In this document: positions 1 to 10,675 of the stretch, piece by piece
Layout: each line of letters starts with the position of its first letter
Position numbering within the stretch: the stretch's first letter is position 1
NCBI RefSeq assembly: GCF_921293095.1
Contig: NC_060249.1
Span: 80,239,907 to 80,303,906 of the forward strand
DNA from: Ischnura elegans
Lineage: Eukaryota > Arthropoda > Insecta > Odonata > Coenagrionidae
Direction: 5' to 3'
DNA length: 64,000 nt
The notes under the pieces: model-generated
What the model was told of the DNA's origin: nothing
The model's input: only the letters and a program-made list of their open reading frames with translations
Database searches by the model: none
Position numbers and translations under genes: made by a program

Positions 1-1
1 G

Positions 2-151
2 AAACTTTTTTTCAACAACGGTAATTTTAATCGCGTAATTTTTAAGCTTAGCAAACTTTTTACCGTAGATGATGAAGATATTACATTATCTGATAGAAAA
101 AGTCTTCCAAGGCGGGAACGTTATACAACCTTCCACCGTTTTCGCCTGTAG
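2..151 (+). CDS. C-terminal end of an unrecognised gene (partial, cut by window start)
   Basis: The frame is open from the first bases of the window to a TAG stop at 149-151, giving about 49 residues that end in a basic tail (…FHRFRL). The peptide has a mixed hydrophobic start and a charged region with DDEDITLSD followed by RKSLPRRER, which looks more like protein than random translation. An AATAAA signal lies about 50 bases after the stop, as expected for a gene 3' end. The 5' part lies outside the window. I do not recognise the family. The short length means chance cannot be excluded. Confidence 0.4.
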   Translation, partial: KLFFNNGNFNRVIFKLSKLFTVDDEDITLSDRKSLPRRERYTTFHRFRL

Positions 152-202
152 AAACAAATGTAATGCGTTATTTCACTTCACTGCCGGTTAACGTACAGAA
201 AC

Positions 203-208
203 AATAAA
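203..208 (+). terminator. Candidate poly(A) signal of the first partial gene
   Basis: A perfect AATAAA hexamer lies 51 bases after the TAG at 149-151, a normal spacing for a cleavage and polyadenylation signal. It supports reading 2-151 as a gene end. Confidence 0.4.
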
Positions 209-1893
209 CATACACCAATGGAAACCTTTGAGGCATTAAATAACCGCGATACTGTTTTGTCAGTTAATTTTTGAATTTTCAGTGGAAAATACCAAAATAA
301 TAGAATGATCACGTAAATGAACTAATTAAGTGCATAGAAAAATGACTTCGTCGGTTGTGCATTAGCATAATGATTGACGAAACAATGCTTTCCATGATTT
401 TTATTCAGTGCGGCGCTTATAAATGGTTTGAATAGTTAGTCGTTGTTCGAGTAAGGAAATTTAGTGATGCAAAAAAATCGCCTTTCGTCTGGATTTATGC
501 TTACGTTTATCGGATAGATGTTTATCTGTCGCCGCACCACTCCTGTTTCTGTATATCTGTCCGCAACAGGTATATTGGCTATTATTTGCTCCACCTCCGG
601 TAAAGCGACAATTCGCTATAGCGAGTGTTTATTAGTGCACCGTGGGGTGTCGTTATATCGAGGTTGCACTGTATCTCCTTGCTAAAAAGATACCATGCTT
701 CGAGTTAGACAATAGACATCAATTATTGACCAAAAGCAATAGGTTAATAAAGCTGTTTTTTTTTCTTCTAATAATCTTCAAGATATGACCCACCACCCAT
801 AAAAATGAAATTCATTACTTCTTGTGTATTTTGCTAGGAAAAAATGCTGAGGTTCACTAAAAGAAACGCCTCTGTTACTGTGTAAAATTCATTTCCTTTC
901 CTTCGTAGAAGAAAATCATGACCAATCGACCAATGTGACTAGCTTTGCATTTAGTACATTTTAGTTTATACAATATACTCCAATCCATCAGATCCACACT
1001 ATCTTTTGTTTTATTGTAGTTGAATCTCAAACTCACGATTATCCATGTTTTCTGGTTTTTCGTGCCGCCTCTCCCCATCATTAACCTGTACAATCAGGTG
1101 TTAACTGTAATTAACAAAGTTGAAGTGACCCATTATTAATGTTTCTAATTAGGGAGTTTTTATGAGAGATTTGGTCAAAGTTGTGGGTTGCAAGCATTTG
1201 TCACAAGGCAGGTGTGTGATTATCCTCAAAATTGTCACCCCATTCACTCTCTCTAGCCAGTATTCAATAATATTGAAAAAATTTGTGTATATGTACTTCA
1301 TAACAATGTTATTCTTGTGGAAATCAATCACATGGAAGGTCAATAATGTGAAAAACTAGGATTGAATTTTCAAATACTTGGCATATTCATGCCATGGAAT
1401 ATGAACCTAATGCAAATACGTGACAGTGAAGACTATCTTACATTTAATTAACTGATGATGGGGCTATCTAGGATGGGCCATTTCACAAAATATCCGAGCC
1501 TTCTCCCAATGTGCTTTGCATTCTCCCTTCTCATGTTCATACAGTGGCCAGCATTGACCCCTTTCTGATGCTAAAGAATTTCTCTTGGCGTACACTGTAA
1601 TTCTAATGTAGCAGACAAATAAATTGTGCACCTGAAAGTGTTGCCTTTGGTCTGTGCCTCTCGCCACCCTACTCATCTTGGAAATTCAGACTACATAGTT
1701 GCTAATTGTTAAACCCATAACTAGTTTTTATTTAGTAAGTTTCCATGTGGAAAATCACTGGTTCGAAATGTCCCATCATTCTTGAAAGAGAGGATGAGTG
1801 CACTGTCAACAATTGGTGGTGTGGTTTAACTTTTTTTAGAATTTGAAAGAGAATAGAGGATTTTTATTTGAAGTAATTCTGTTTCTCTTATAG
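209..1893. other. Non-coding stretch, intergenic and/or introns of the next gene
   Basis: AT-rich sequence with only short open frames on both strands. If the exon at 1894-2413 is real, its upstream exons should lie here, but I could not find an ATG-containing exon with a convincing donor. No tRNA box, LTR or terminal inverted repeat was seen. Confidence 0.4.
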
Positions 1894-2413
1894 GGACATC
1901 AGTTGTTCCAGTCATCACGCTAGATTGACTCCACTGTCTTCTGTGAAGAAAAAGCAGTTTAAAATCAAAAGAGAGAGAAAACACTGTGGGAAATGCCAAA
2001 AAGTTGCTGAAAAAATTCGTGAGACTTTTTATGAGCATTTATTTATTGATGGCTGGAGTGAAATCTTCAATGATTTAAAAAATGTCTGGTTTTCTGGACC
2101 TGTCAATCATAGGAATAGCTTATTGCAGGACTCATGTGAAAAACTGTGTAGATATCCCATGTCATTTTCCTCATTTAAATCTGGTAAATGTGGAAATGCG
2201 AGGCTGAAAATGCATTGGCTGAATATGTCAAAGTGGGTTAGTGGTGCTGCAAGACATTTGTGTGTTTTAAAATGTAGGCAGTCAAAGGAACGAAAACATC
2301 ATCAAAGCTTAAAAAACGATCCATGTAAGAAAGATATGTTCTGTGATATATTGGAGAAGAATGTGCATTCAGAAGAAATGTACAAAGTTTTTGTTAAGAA
2401 GATTATGTTGTAA
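1894..2413 (+). CDS. Probable terminal coding exon of an unrecognised gene
   Basis: A good acceptor (pyrimidine-rich tract then ATAG) ends at 1893. The open frame that follows runs to a TAA at 2411-2413, and the surrounding frames are closed. The frame has no ATG near its beginning, which fits an internal or terminal exon rather than a whole gene. The roughly 172-residue product is basic and cysteine-containing: an early CGKC pair, a helix-like stretch around FYEHLFIDGWSEIF, and later scattered Cys and His residues. It is followed by a poly(A) signal at 2590. I do not recognise the family and assign no function. Earlier exons were not identified. Confidence 0.4.
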
Positions 2414-2589
2414 CTTATGTACTGAGAAGATAGTGTGACTGGTTGTCTTTGTGCAGCTCATTTCCACTGTTCATATATTGTTTTAAGAGTTTCTAATTTT
2501 CTTGAGGAGGAAGTGAAGACATCTTGTGTATTTAATTTAATAGTATATATTTTTACTGTTCATCCTTTTTTCATACTTCATTTCACCTA

Positions 2590-2595
2590 AATAAA
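2590..2595 (+). terminator. Candidate poly(A) signal
   Basis: AATAAA lies about 180 bases downstream of the TAA at 2411-2413, in AT-rich sequence. It is consistent with the 3' end of the gene whose last exon is 1894-2413. Confidence 0.4.
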
Positions 2596-4325
2596 TATTC
2601 TATTATTACATTGTAATGGTATCATCTTGAACTAGAATTTAATCAGTAATTGACTCATTGATTTTTGAATATTCTTCATTAATTGTCATATTTTGTCTTT
2701 TATTTTGAAAAAATGGGAGGGGCCATATAATCTCAGATGGAAATGATAAGTTTTTAAAAAGTCATACTCCAAACCACACTTCCCTTTAACAGTATTAGCA
2801 AAAACCGCCTTAGATGATACCTGAAGGATATTGCTGTCAAGGAATAAGTGCATATAATTTTTGCTAAGTTTCGAAGTATGGTCTCATAATAGGGTGATTT
2901 CCTATTATTTTTCATTGCCTAAATGGAAATATTAGTATTACTCTTGGAGTTTAAATGAAAAGAGAAAATTTTCAAGCGTGAAAAAATGCAACGGCTACGT
3001 ATGAAAGCTGGGAAAAGCCTGTGTGATGCCATACTGGTTCCGGCTGCTGCCGCGTGAGGCCACCTTGGTGCGAGGCTGTGAGCCGCAGCTACGATGTAGG
3101 CTGCTAGCAGGTAGCAGAATACCCAGTTAGCAGGCAGCGCTTGGCTTAAATAAGGATTATTAATACCCTATGAAACAAAGGAAACTTTCTGACCTTAGGC
3201 AATTTTAATAGGTAATTATTGAGAGATGTTTCCCTGAGCTCTGTGCCTCATGTATGCATTGGTAATCTCGGATGATATAAAACTCCTGACTATATAGAAT
3301 CTAGGTCCCAGTGACGTCACTTGGAGTGGTATCGCATGGGTGCCAATCTGGCTTTTTTTAAACGCGGTTAAAATTGACCATTGCCATTCGTCTAAACTGG
3401 GATTTCTAAAACCAAATAATTTGTATAGGGAACACAGTTGAAGGGTAAGGAATAGAAATCAATGCCTTTCCTTTTATTTGATGAAGGAAACTACCCTATT
3501 AACTTCATTGACAGAAAACTAAAAATTAGGCTTTTCGTTATATATTTTCTGAAAATTGCACATTGTAATTCACAATATTTTGTTGGCATACGGGGCTATA
3601 CTAATCTAACTTGGAAAATGATTGATTAATACTCTTAACATTGACATGTGAAGTGCCCACCAAGCAATCCACAGGCAGTTCCACTGCAAAATTTTTCTGA
3701 AAGCAGCAATTACTTAACAAGAATGGAGATGTAACTGTATTAGGGTGCAGGTTATACAAATACATGGGGTCATGTATTTGCTACAGGTTGATAGTTTTGA
3801 TGGTTAATACCGCCAGTCACACAATGCTACTAGCAGTATGTTTGTGTGCATACCACTACAGTCCTTAGGCTAAGCCAGAAATTAGAACTTCACAGAGAAA
3901 GAAGATGCTTTGGTAGTTCTAGTAGCTTCACAAAGTCAGGAAATCCAGGTTCCCAGGACCTAGTGGGATTTAAACTTCCAGATCCAAGTGATTTGACCTC
4001 TGTAATTTTCACTTAGTAGACCACCAATTTACACCCCATATTTCTTGTGCACTTCCAATTGTGTTTGGGCATTGCTAGGGAATACCACATTCACTAGAAC
4101 TTGGATTTTAAGACTTAGAATATGCGTGACCATCTTCATCAATGTAAATTTTAAAACTGATAAGAACCATAATTTTATTGGCTGCTTATTTTCAATCATT
4201 TTGCAATCCAATATCATTTTACAGCTATGGTTTTTGGGCCTAATTTTATACTAATGAAAAAGATATCATCCAAGAACCAGGCAATATCTAAAATAAATAT
4301 GGTGGTAACTTTGTTCCTTACAGGT
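2596..4325. other. Non-coding stretch with a GC-rich repeat-like block
   Basis: There is no gene. A GC-rich block at about 2990-3130 stands out from the AT-rich surroundings and looks like a piece of a dispersed repeat; a weakly similar block in opposite orientation lies near 5090-5240. A perfect CRE palindrome (TGACGTCA) is at 3312-3319, but nothing promoter-like is attached to it. Confidence 0.3.
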
Positions 4326-4423
4326 TTATTCGGTACAACCTCCACCAGTTTCAACACTCCCATGTCATTTGAAGAGGATAATGACAAGGGAGAGTTGAAA
4401 CTCATCGAGGTTGTACTGAATAA
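4326..4423. repeat. 98-nt imperfect palindrome (hairpin)
   Basis: Two 44-nt arms (4326-4369 and 4380-4423) are reverse complements at 38 of 44 positions, separated by a 10-nt loop. Because of the symmetry, both strands show similar open frames here (LFGTTST-like on plus, LFSTTSM-like on minus). These are a consequence of the palindrome, not evidence of two genes. Homology stops at both edges, so the palindrome is not part of a longer inverted repeat. Confidence 0.75.
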
Positions 4424-5792
4424 CACTGAGTTGAGTAGACAAGAGTAATCATTATATGTATTAATTTAGCCAGGATCAAGTTCCACAAAGTTCCATTGCA
4501 AATAATTGAAGATGTACAATATCTTTGACTTATGTACATATGAATTCATTTCTGTGGGCATTTTGATCTTGATTGGCAAAGCATTCTCAATTCCTAAACG
4601 AGATATGCCGTTTTTAAAAATGTCCTACTTTAGTAAGAGTGATGCATTGAGCTTGGGAGTACTATATCTGACATAAGTTGTGCACATCCCGATTCATGCA
4701 ACATTTTATGTACCCCCAAATAAGAACTAAAAAACCTTGGAGAATGGACGATTAGAAGTGAAATTGGTGAACACAACATGCAAAATAACTTCAATCCACC
4801 CTTTCAAGAGATTGGTAAACTGACTTTTATTTTTATGAAGCCCTTTCACTCTTAGGAAAACATGTTACTTCCCTAACACACAGTAATAAGTACTGTCATA
4901 ATCAATCAATTGCAAGGAAATGCATTTGCTGGCATAAAATTTAACTCACAACCTGTAACATTTTTGGACAGGCAGTTAAGTTTCCTTAAATTTCAGTGCC
5001 TTTGATTTACAACTCAACCTCAGAAAATTCTCTTCCATGATCACCGAGAACTTCCTCACCTCACCAGCACATTCCTTCGGTTTCCGGTGCTTCTTTTACC
5101 ACCCATAGCTACCGCAACATCAGCAACCTATGAGCCTCGCGCCACGGCAATGGCAGCGAATAGGAGAGGTGAATCCTATCTTGTGGGGATGCCTAAGGTG
5201 GACTTGGGAGAGCTAACAGCTTTCCAGCGGGCAGTTGACCGCAAGATGTAGTGTGTGTAACAGTTATTCAGGATAATCAAATTATGGTCTTAACAGTGCC
5301 TAATCTTTCAATTCTGTACCCTGCACTTCCTCTGATGAACCAGTCTCACTTTAAGAGGAAAACTTATTATTTCACAAATCAGGTACATCAGAGAAAGAAA
5401 AAAAATTATATCAATTGCTTCTCAAAAACACTGATGAAGAACTGCTTCATTTCATTATTAATAAATAGAACTTAACACAATTTGAGAGAGAGAGTTATTT
5501 TTTAATATAATTTCTAAATGATACCATTGTCAAAATTAAATTGAAATATATGAAACATAATGACACTTCTGAGAATAAGAAATAAAATGGAGACTTTCCC
5601 AATACTTATACACAAGTAAGTCAACCCAGATATTTGGAGAAGTTCTAGTTCTTTGGCCTGTTAGGTTTGATCAGTCATCTGCTCACTTAAATGCTTAAAC
5701 ACCACAGCTCCGTAAGCATGTTAATTTCGGCGAATGGAAAAAGATGTCACAATGATATTCACAAACACTGGTAACTGCAATTTACCGATTTA
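4424..5792. other. Intergenic stretch upstream of the INO80C stop codon
   Basis: No gene or clear element is seen. A GC-richer patch near 5090-5240 weakly resembles, in reverse orientation, the block at about 2990-3130. The 3' UTR of the minus-strand INO80C gene must lie at the right-hand end, but no perfect poly(A) hexamer was found close to the stop. Confidence 0.3.
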
Positions 5793-6620
5793 TCACCCGA
5801 CAGGGTTGCTAGCTCTCCTTAACGCAAGATAACCTGCCACAATGTCACTAGGCAATGTCCTAATTGTTTTGAACTCTTCTGCATTCGCGTAAAATAATTT
5901 AGTTTGGGGATCCGTATATTTAGCCTACAAAAAAATACAACGAATTAAGGTGGTTTCACATAAAACACAAGAAGAAAACGTCATGAGATAGTTTCACTTA
6001 CAGGCAATCCCGATATGTCAGAATACTTCTTAGGAGGCTTGTAAGAAGGTAAGGCATCAATTGTACTATCTGAAAACGCAACATTACGAATATTATAATC
6101 TCGTAGTAGTATAATTCTGAAAAGTAATCCCTTAACAATGTAATCGTAATTGAGAATAACTCACAGTGCACTAAGTCTTTCCCCCACGGAAGGGCTCTCT
6201 CCAATGCAATAATTTGCTTCAGAGACCTCCAAGCCCTCTTTTTGTTATTGGTCTTCTTCGAGTGCTGAAATAGAAGAATCGATTTTTGATATAGATATAT
6301 AAATATTTCACACATAGCTGCCGGCAATAGTAGCAAATAATACTGGATACCAACCTGAAAAGCAATATTCTTGAAACTGTACTTCGGCTCTTCCTTAATC
6401 TCCTCAGCCGAATTTTCTGGGGCAGGTATGGACGCTGGACTGGGAACACCGGATCCACCTACGCTACTCAAACCACTGTCCTGCTCACCCGATTGCTTCA
6501 ATTAAATAGTGAAGGCATTGGTACAAGTAACATGGAATTTTGAAACAATCAACGCTGACTGACAACTAGCTGCACAATGTTTTGATTACTTACCGAAGTA
6601 CCAGGCTTTCTTTTTGGCAT
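5793..6620 (-). CDS. INO80C: INO80 complex subunit C (Ies6 family, YL1 C-terminal domain)
   Basis: Five exons on the minus strand: 6620-6594, 6495-6355, 6264-6165, 6069-6002 and 5924-5793. All introns are GT-AG, phases match at every joint, and the ORF closes at a TGA after 155 residues. The start is the only ATG of exon 1 (MPKRKPGTS). Residues about 57-80 carry the family motif RAWRSLKQIIALERALPW. The C-terminal third is a YL1_C domain, with KPPKKYSDISGL followed by KYTDPQTKL and the LPSDIVAGYLALR ending. This small subunit is known from yeast and human INO80 remodellers, where it works with Arp5 in the nucleus; that role is family knowledge, not seen here. The protein is shorter than the human one (192 aa as remembered), mostly in the disordered N-terminus, which is rich in Ser, Gly and Pro here. 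Confidence 0.93.
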
Positions 6621-7411
6621 TATTAATGTATTTTCGAGTGGATGTAAATATTTAAAGTATGGTTTAAACAACTCAATGAATTCTCAACAGCAAAGAGATC
6701 TCTTCCCACAAAATCTCTTACGCACTTGGCAGAACTGCGACCAAAGAACCTTTCATGCCATTTCATGCTTTCATCTTTTCATAACCAAACGACCAAAACC
6801 TCTGCAACATCTCGCTCGTAGAGACATCTACACCGCAATTGCTCAACCACGAAACTCTCCGCATCGTCCTGGCGGAACCTAAAACGAATTCAAGTACCAC
6901 GAATCGCGTATGCCTTTAGCAATTTTAGTCTAAAGACAAATTAAAATGTCTTTCAAAAGGATAAAATTTATAATTAGTAATTTTTTCAGTTACTAATGAT
7001 CATAGCGTGAAGAAAACAAACTCAACGCACTATCATTTATTATTATTATTATTATCATCATTATATTTATTGCACATCATGCAGGGGCAACATGATATGT
7101 ACACAACATCAAGAGAACCAAGTAAAAATAAATATTAAAGTAAAATATCTATATAATTTTCTAAGTATTATCCTATCCTATCTTATCTCGCTCTTTACTG
7201 ATAATTAAATAAAAATAATAATAAAATAATAATAAAATAATAAAAAAATAATAAAAATTCAATATATATATTGAATTTTTGGCTCCTTTTAATTAATTAT
7301 TCTAATTGCCACGAGTTCTTCACTGATTTCTTTCATAGATATCTTGAATTTCATCATAACTAGATTATGATCACCCAGAGAAGTTGCTATAGTATTATAT
7401 TATATTATAAT
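6621..7411. other. INO80C upstream region and AT-rich microsatellite
   Basis: The first 300 bases are the probable promoter side of the minus-strand INO80C gene. A plus-strand open frame at 6676-6882 shows no recognisable protein features. From about 7030 to 7270 the sequence is simple AT-rich repeat (ATT and AATA units) and ends at the Copia insertion. No other gene is seen. Confidence 0.5.
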
Positions 7412-7566
7412 TGTTGGAATGTATGCAATTCTATCTGTTTGTTTGGACGTTTCCAATATAAATAAAAATAGGTTCGATACGTGTGTATCGGGCAGTCTGG
7501 TATTGTTGTCTGACTGGAATGCACGGCTTTCTTATTTCGCTGAACCTTTGTACCTCTTTAATAACA
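7412..7566 (+). repeat. Left (5') LTR of the Copia element
   Basis: 155 bp starting TGTTGGAATG and ending AATAACA. It contains an AATATAAATAAAAATAGG stretch that could serve as TATA and/or poly(A) signal. It differs from the right LTR by one T/A near the 3' end. Confidence 0.95.
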
Positions 7567-7583
7567 GGTTATGGGCACCCAGT
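7567..7583 (+). promoter_or_regulatory. Copia primer-binding site, initiator tRNA-Met type
   Basis: Directly after the left LTR comes GGTTATGGGCACCCAGT. This resembles the complement of the anticodon-arm region of insect initiator methionine tRNA (GGTTATGGGCCCAG). Copia elements are known to prime from an internal tRNA-iMet fragment rather than from its 3' end, which fits this site. Confidence 0.75.
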
Positions 7584-7692
7584 CATTAAGCTTCAATTAG
7601 AATCATAATCATCAATTTTCGAGATACATTTTAACAACGACGTTCCGCAATAGTTAACATTGAAATTCTGTCGGAAAAATTTACGCTGAAGA

Positions 7693-10131
7693 ATGGCGGC
7701 GGAATATGGAGACGACAGATTCAAAGTTCCTTTGTTCGACGGGAAAGAATACGACGACTGGAAATTTCGGATGGAAACGTTAATGGATGAATTGGATCTC
7801 TTAACACTCACAGAGGAAGAACCAGTTTATCCAGGACCGATCCTAAATGAAGCAGCGTCGGAACGTACAGCTCGAGAAGAAGCGAACGCTAAATTACGGA
7901 GTCGTGACAAAAGATGCAAAGGACTAATAATTCGGAAGCTTGCGAACAGTCATTTGGAGTACGCAAAAGGAAAAACATCAGCATACAGCGTATGGAAGGA
8001 GCTGAAAGATACTTTTGAAAGGAAAGGGTTAGCAACTCAGTTACAAATTAGAAGACAGCTTTTATCTCCGGCTTGTCAACATAACCCGAAGAAAGAAAAT
8101 CTAGAAAATCATTTTCTTCATTTCGATCGACTGATACGTCAACTGAAGTCAACGGGCGCCAATGTGAGTGAGCCGGATATAATATGTCATTTGTTGCTCA
8201 CCTTGCCGCAAGAATATAACGTGGTCGTCACAGCCATAGAGACTATGTCTACTGATAGACTAACCTTAGCTTTTGTGAAGAACAGATTACTTGATGAGGA
8301 ATCCAAGCGATCGTTTTTGGCTAACGGAGAGCAGGATATGAATTCTGAGGTTCCATCTACGACGGCATTCGCTACACAGTCCAAACGAGTAAAGAACAAC
8401 TATCGGAATACACGGAAGAATGACGTAGCGGAGGTAAAGAATGAAAATAAATTTCATATTCGCTGTCACAACTGTGGTAAACCAGGTCATTTAAGGGCTG
8501 AATGCTGGAAGGGTAAAAATAAAAGTGGGCACGCTCATGCAGCCAACGACGATGAAGAATCTTCAGCAGACGACTACGGAATCAGCTTTGCAGCACATGC
8601 GGAGATAGAAGACAAGAAGATGACAATGGAGGAGGAATCAACTGCTATGGGAACAAGCTCACAGTCTGAAGGTGAAATAAGTTTTACTTTAGACTCTGCA
8701 GCTACTGAGCATTTAGTTGGGGAACTAACTCCTCTCAGCAATGTTACTCCATTGAAGATACCCATCAACATTAAAGTTGCTAAAACTGGACAGCTGATGA
8801 CTGCCAAAGAAAAAGGGGATATTGATGGTGTTATTTTTAATAACGGAAAATGGGTTAAGTTACACATTGCAAACGTGTTAAGGGTACCTGATCTTGAGAT
8901 GAATCTCCTATCAGTTCAAAAATTGGATTCTCATGGTTATGGTGTGCTGTTTGCAGATGGAATAGGAAAAATTTTGAAAGGTGGTCGAACAGTAGCAGTT
9001 GCCAGGCGCTGTGGAAAATTATACAAAATTATTTTTCGGAGTGCACACACAGCTTGCCTTTCAATGGAAGCAGAACATTTATGGCACCAAAGACTAGGAC
9101 ACATTTCCAAAGATGGTTTAAAGAAATTAACCACACTGGTGGATGGAATTAAAGAAGATAAGTTCAAGAGTATATGCGAGCATTGCGTGACTGGAAAGCA
9201 AACAAAACTACCACACATGCACGGAAGACTCAGAGCAAAACGTCCATTGGAACTTGTGCATAGTGATCTGGTTGGACCAGTATCTCCAATGTCATATGAT
9301 GGGATGAAGTATATAATGACATTTGTGGATGATTATACTCATTTTACTGCTGTGTATTTCTTGAAAACAAAGTCAGAAGCCTTTCATTATCTGAAGATTT
9401 ATGAGAAAATGGCAACATCTCATTTTTGTACAAAGTTAAGTCGTTTCAGGTGTGATAATGGCAGGGAGTATGTTACCAATGACATTAAAGTGTACTTTGA
9501 AGAACGAGGTATACAATTTGAGTCCACAATACCATACACGCCACAGCAAAATGGGGTGGCAGAACGAATGAATCGTACAATACTTGAAAAAGCAAGATGT
9601 TTGATACACAGCTCTGGTTTATCAAAAGCTTTGTGGACAGAAGCAGTACTTACTGCTGTATATTTAATCAACAGGACTCCCACAAAAGCTCTGGAAAAGG
9701 AAGTTCCAGCTTACCTCTGGTATGGAAAACAACTAGATCTAAATAAATTAAAAATTTTTGGATGTACAGCCTACCTGCACACTCCTAAACAATTAATGAG
9801 GAGTAAACTAGAATCCAGATGTAAGAAGTACATTTTTGTAGGGTACTGCACTAATGGGTACAGACTTTGGGATCCAGAACTAAAAAAGATAGTCAGAGGA
9901 AGAGATGTAATTTTTGATGAAACGAAGTTCCAAGCTAAGAGGGAATTAGGATACTGGAAAGAAAATCAAGGCGAAAATGAAGAGTACTTCCCAGCAGAGA
10001 GAGTTCAAAATTCAGGTGGAGAGCAGAATTCAGGTGGAGAGCAGAATTCAGGTGGAGACAAGAATTTAGGTGGAGAATGGGAAGTAGATGATCAAGTCAG
10101 AAGGTCAAGGTGGAGAATGGGAAGTAGATGA
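7693..10131 (+). CDS. Copia Gag-protease-integrase polyprotein (812 aa, truncated by frameshift)
   Basis: The frame starts at ATG 7693, about 125 bases after the primer site. Domains in order: a Gag region (start with DWKFRMETLMDELDLL), a CCHC zinc knuckle CHNCGKPGHLRAEC near residues 258-271, an aspartic protease motif LDSAATEH near 333, a GAG-pre-integrase HxxxH…CxxC region at about 462-510 (HLWHQRLGH, CEHC), and the integrase core with D525, D588 and E624. The last two are separated by exactly 35 residues, as in DD35E integrases. The tail is a repeat of six residues (QNSGGE). The frame ends early because a 40-bp tandem duplication shifts it; the natural continuation is in another frame from about 10148. 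Reverse transcriptase is absent, so the element cannot be autonomous. Confidence 0.93.
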   Translation: MAAEYGDDRFKVPLFDGKEYDDWKFRMETLMDELDLLTLTEEEPVYPGPILNEAASERTAREEANAKLRSRDKRCKGLIIRKLANSHLEYAKGKTSAYSVWKELKDTFERKGLATQLQIRRQLLSPACQHNPKKENLENHFLHFDRLIRQLKSTGANVSEPDIICHLLLTLPQEYNVVVTAIETMSTDRLTLAFVKNRLLDEESKRSFLANGEQDMNSEVPSTTAFATQSKRVKNNYRNTRKNDVAEVKNENKFHIRCHNCGKPGHLRAECWKGKNKSGHAHAANDDEESSADDYGISFAAHAEIEDKKMTMEEESTAMGTSSQSEGEISFTLDSAATEHLVGELTPLSNVTPLKIPINIKVAKTGQLMTAKEKGDIDGVIFNNGKWVKLHIANVLRVPDLEMNLLSVQKLDSHGYGVLFADGIGKILKGGRTVAVARRCGKLYKIIFRSAHTACLSMEAEHLWHQRLGHISKDGLKKLTTLVDGIKEDKFKSICEHCVTGKQTKLPHMHGRLRAKRPLELVHSDLVGPVSPMSYDGMKYIMTFVDDYTHFTAVYFLKTKSEAFHYLKIYEKMATSHFCTKLSRFRCDNGREYVTNDIKVYFEERGIQFESTIPYTPQQNGVAERMNRTILEKARCLIHSSGLSKALWTEAVLTAVYLINRTPTKALEKEVPAYLWYGKQLDLNKLKIFGCTAYLHTPKQLMRSKLESRCKKYIFVGYCTNGYRLWDPELKKIVRGRDVIFDETKFQAKRELGYWKENQGENEEYFPAERVQNSGGEQNSGGEQNSGGDKNLGGEWEVDDQVRRSRWRMGSR

Positions 10132-10147
10132 TCAAGTCAGAAGGTCA
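10068..10147 (+). repeat. 40-bp tandem duplication that breaks the Copia frame
   Basis: 10068-10107 and 10108-10147 are identical 40-bp units beginning AGGTGGAGAATGGG. Since 40 is not a multiple of three, the second copy throws the polyprotein out of frame. Just upstream (about 10009-10070) the related 18-bp unit AATTCAGGTGGAGAGCAG is repeated three to four times in frame, so this spot tends to duplicate. Confidence 0.93.
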
Positions 10148-10502
10148 GTCAGAGAAAGGAAAAGACCTGCTTATCTAGAAGATTATGATACAGGATATGG
10201 AACAGTTTGTGCTATGAGTGCTGAAGCATTTCTTGATGATTTTGGTGTAAGAGTAGAGGACCCAACTACTATCTATGAGGATAATAGTTCATGTATTGCC
10301 TGTTTAACAAAGTGGGAACACAAAAGACTTAAACATATGAATGTTAAGTATCATTTTTGTGAGAGACTTAGTTGAGAAGAAAATTCTCCCAGTAAAATAT
10401 ATCCCAACTGCTCAACAGAAGGCAGACATATTAACTAAAGGACTAGTTGGTGAATCTTTTCTCAATCATCGCACTGGTTTGGGTGTGAAGCAAATAGTTT
10501 AA
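10148..10502 (+). pseudogene. Residual Copia RNase H C-terminus
   Basis: After the frameshift the frame reads VRERKRPAYLEDY and AMSAEAFLDD, the linker normally placed before reverse transcriptase. It then jumps directly to TIYEDNSSCIACL and KRLKHMNVKYHF, which belong to the last part of Copia RNase H. An extra T near 10351 shifts the frame again; the rest (ILPVKYIPTAQQKADILTKGL) ends at a TAA at 10500-10502. The whole RT domain and the start of RNase H are therefore deleted, with the junction near 10235-10250. Confidence 0.88.
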
Positions 10503-10662
10503 ACTAGACCTCGTTTAAATTGTTTATATTTATTGTTGTTCTTTTTCTTATTCTTCAGAAAGAAAGATATTTATGTTCTTGCATAACATTTAAAAGAATT
10601 TATGTAATGTGTGTTTCCACATTTGAATGCTTGTTTTTTTTCGTGTTTTTGGACATTGCTAG

Positions 10663-10675
10663 AATTGAGGTGGAG
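10663..10675 (+). promoter_or_regulatory. Copia polypurine tract
   Basis: The purine-rich AATTGAGGTGGAG abuts the right LTR start (TGTTGG), the expected position of the plus-strand primer. Confidence 0.75.

Noticed and set aside
4227-4448. FG-like peptide (LFGTTSTSF) that recalls Nup98 or Rae1 N-termini
   Set aside because: The resemblance is limited to a few residues, and the same region is a palindrome that produces a similar peptide on the other strand. No other family motif follows.
5998-6501. A single 167-codon minus-strand frame taken as one protein
   Set aside because: It reads through two introns of the INO80C gene; only parts of it are exonic.
6676-6882. Plus-strand 68-codon frame upstream of INO80C
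   Set aside because: No recognisable features, no splice context, and it lies in the expected promoter region.
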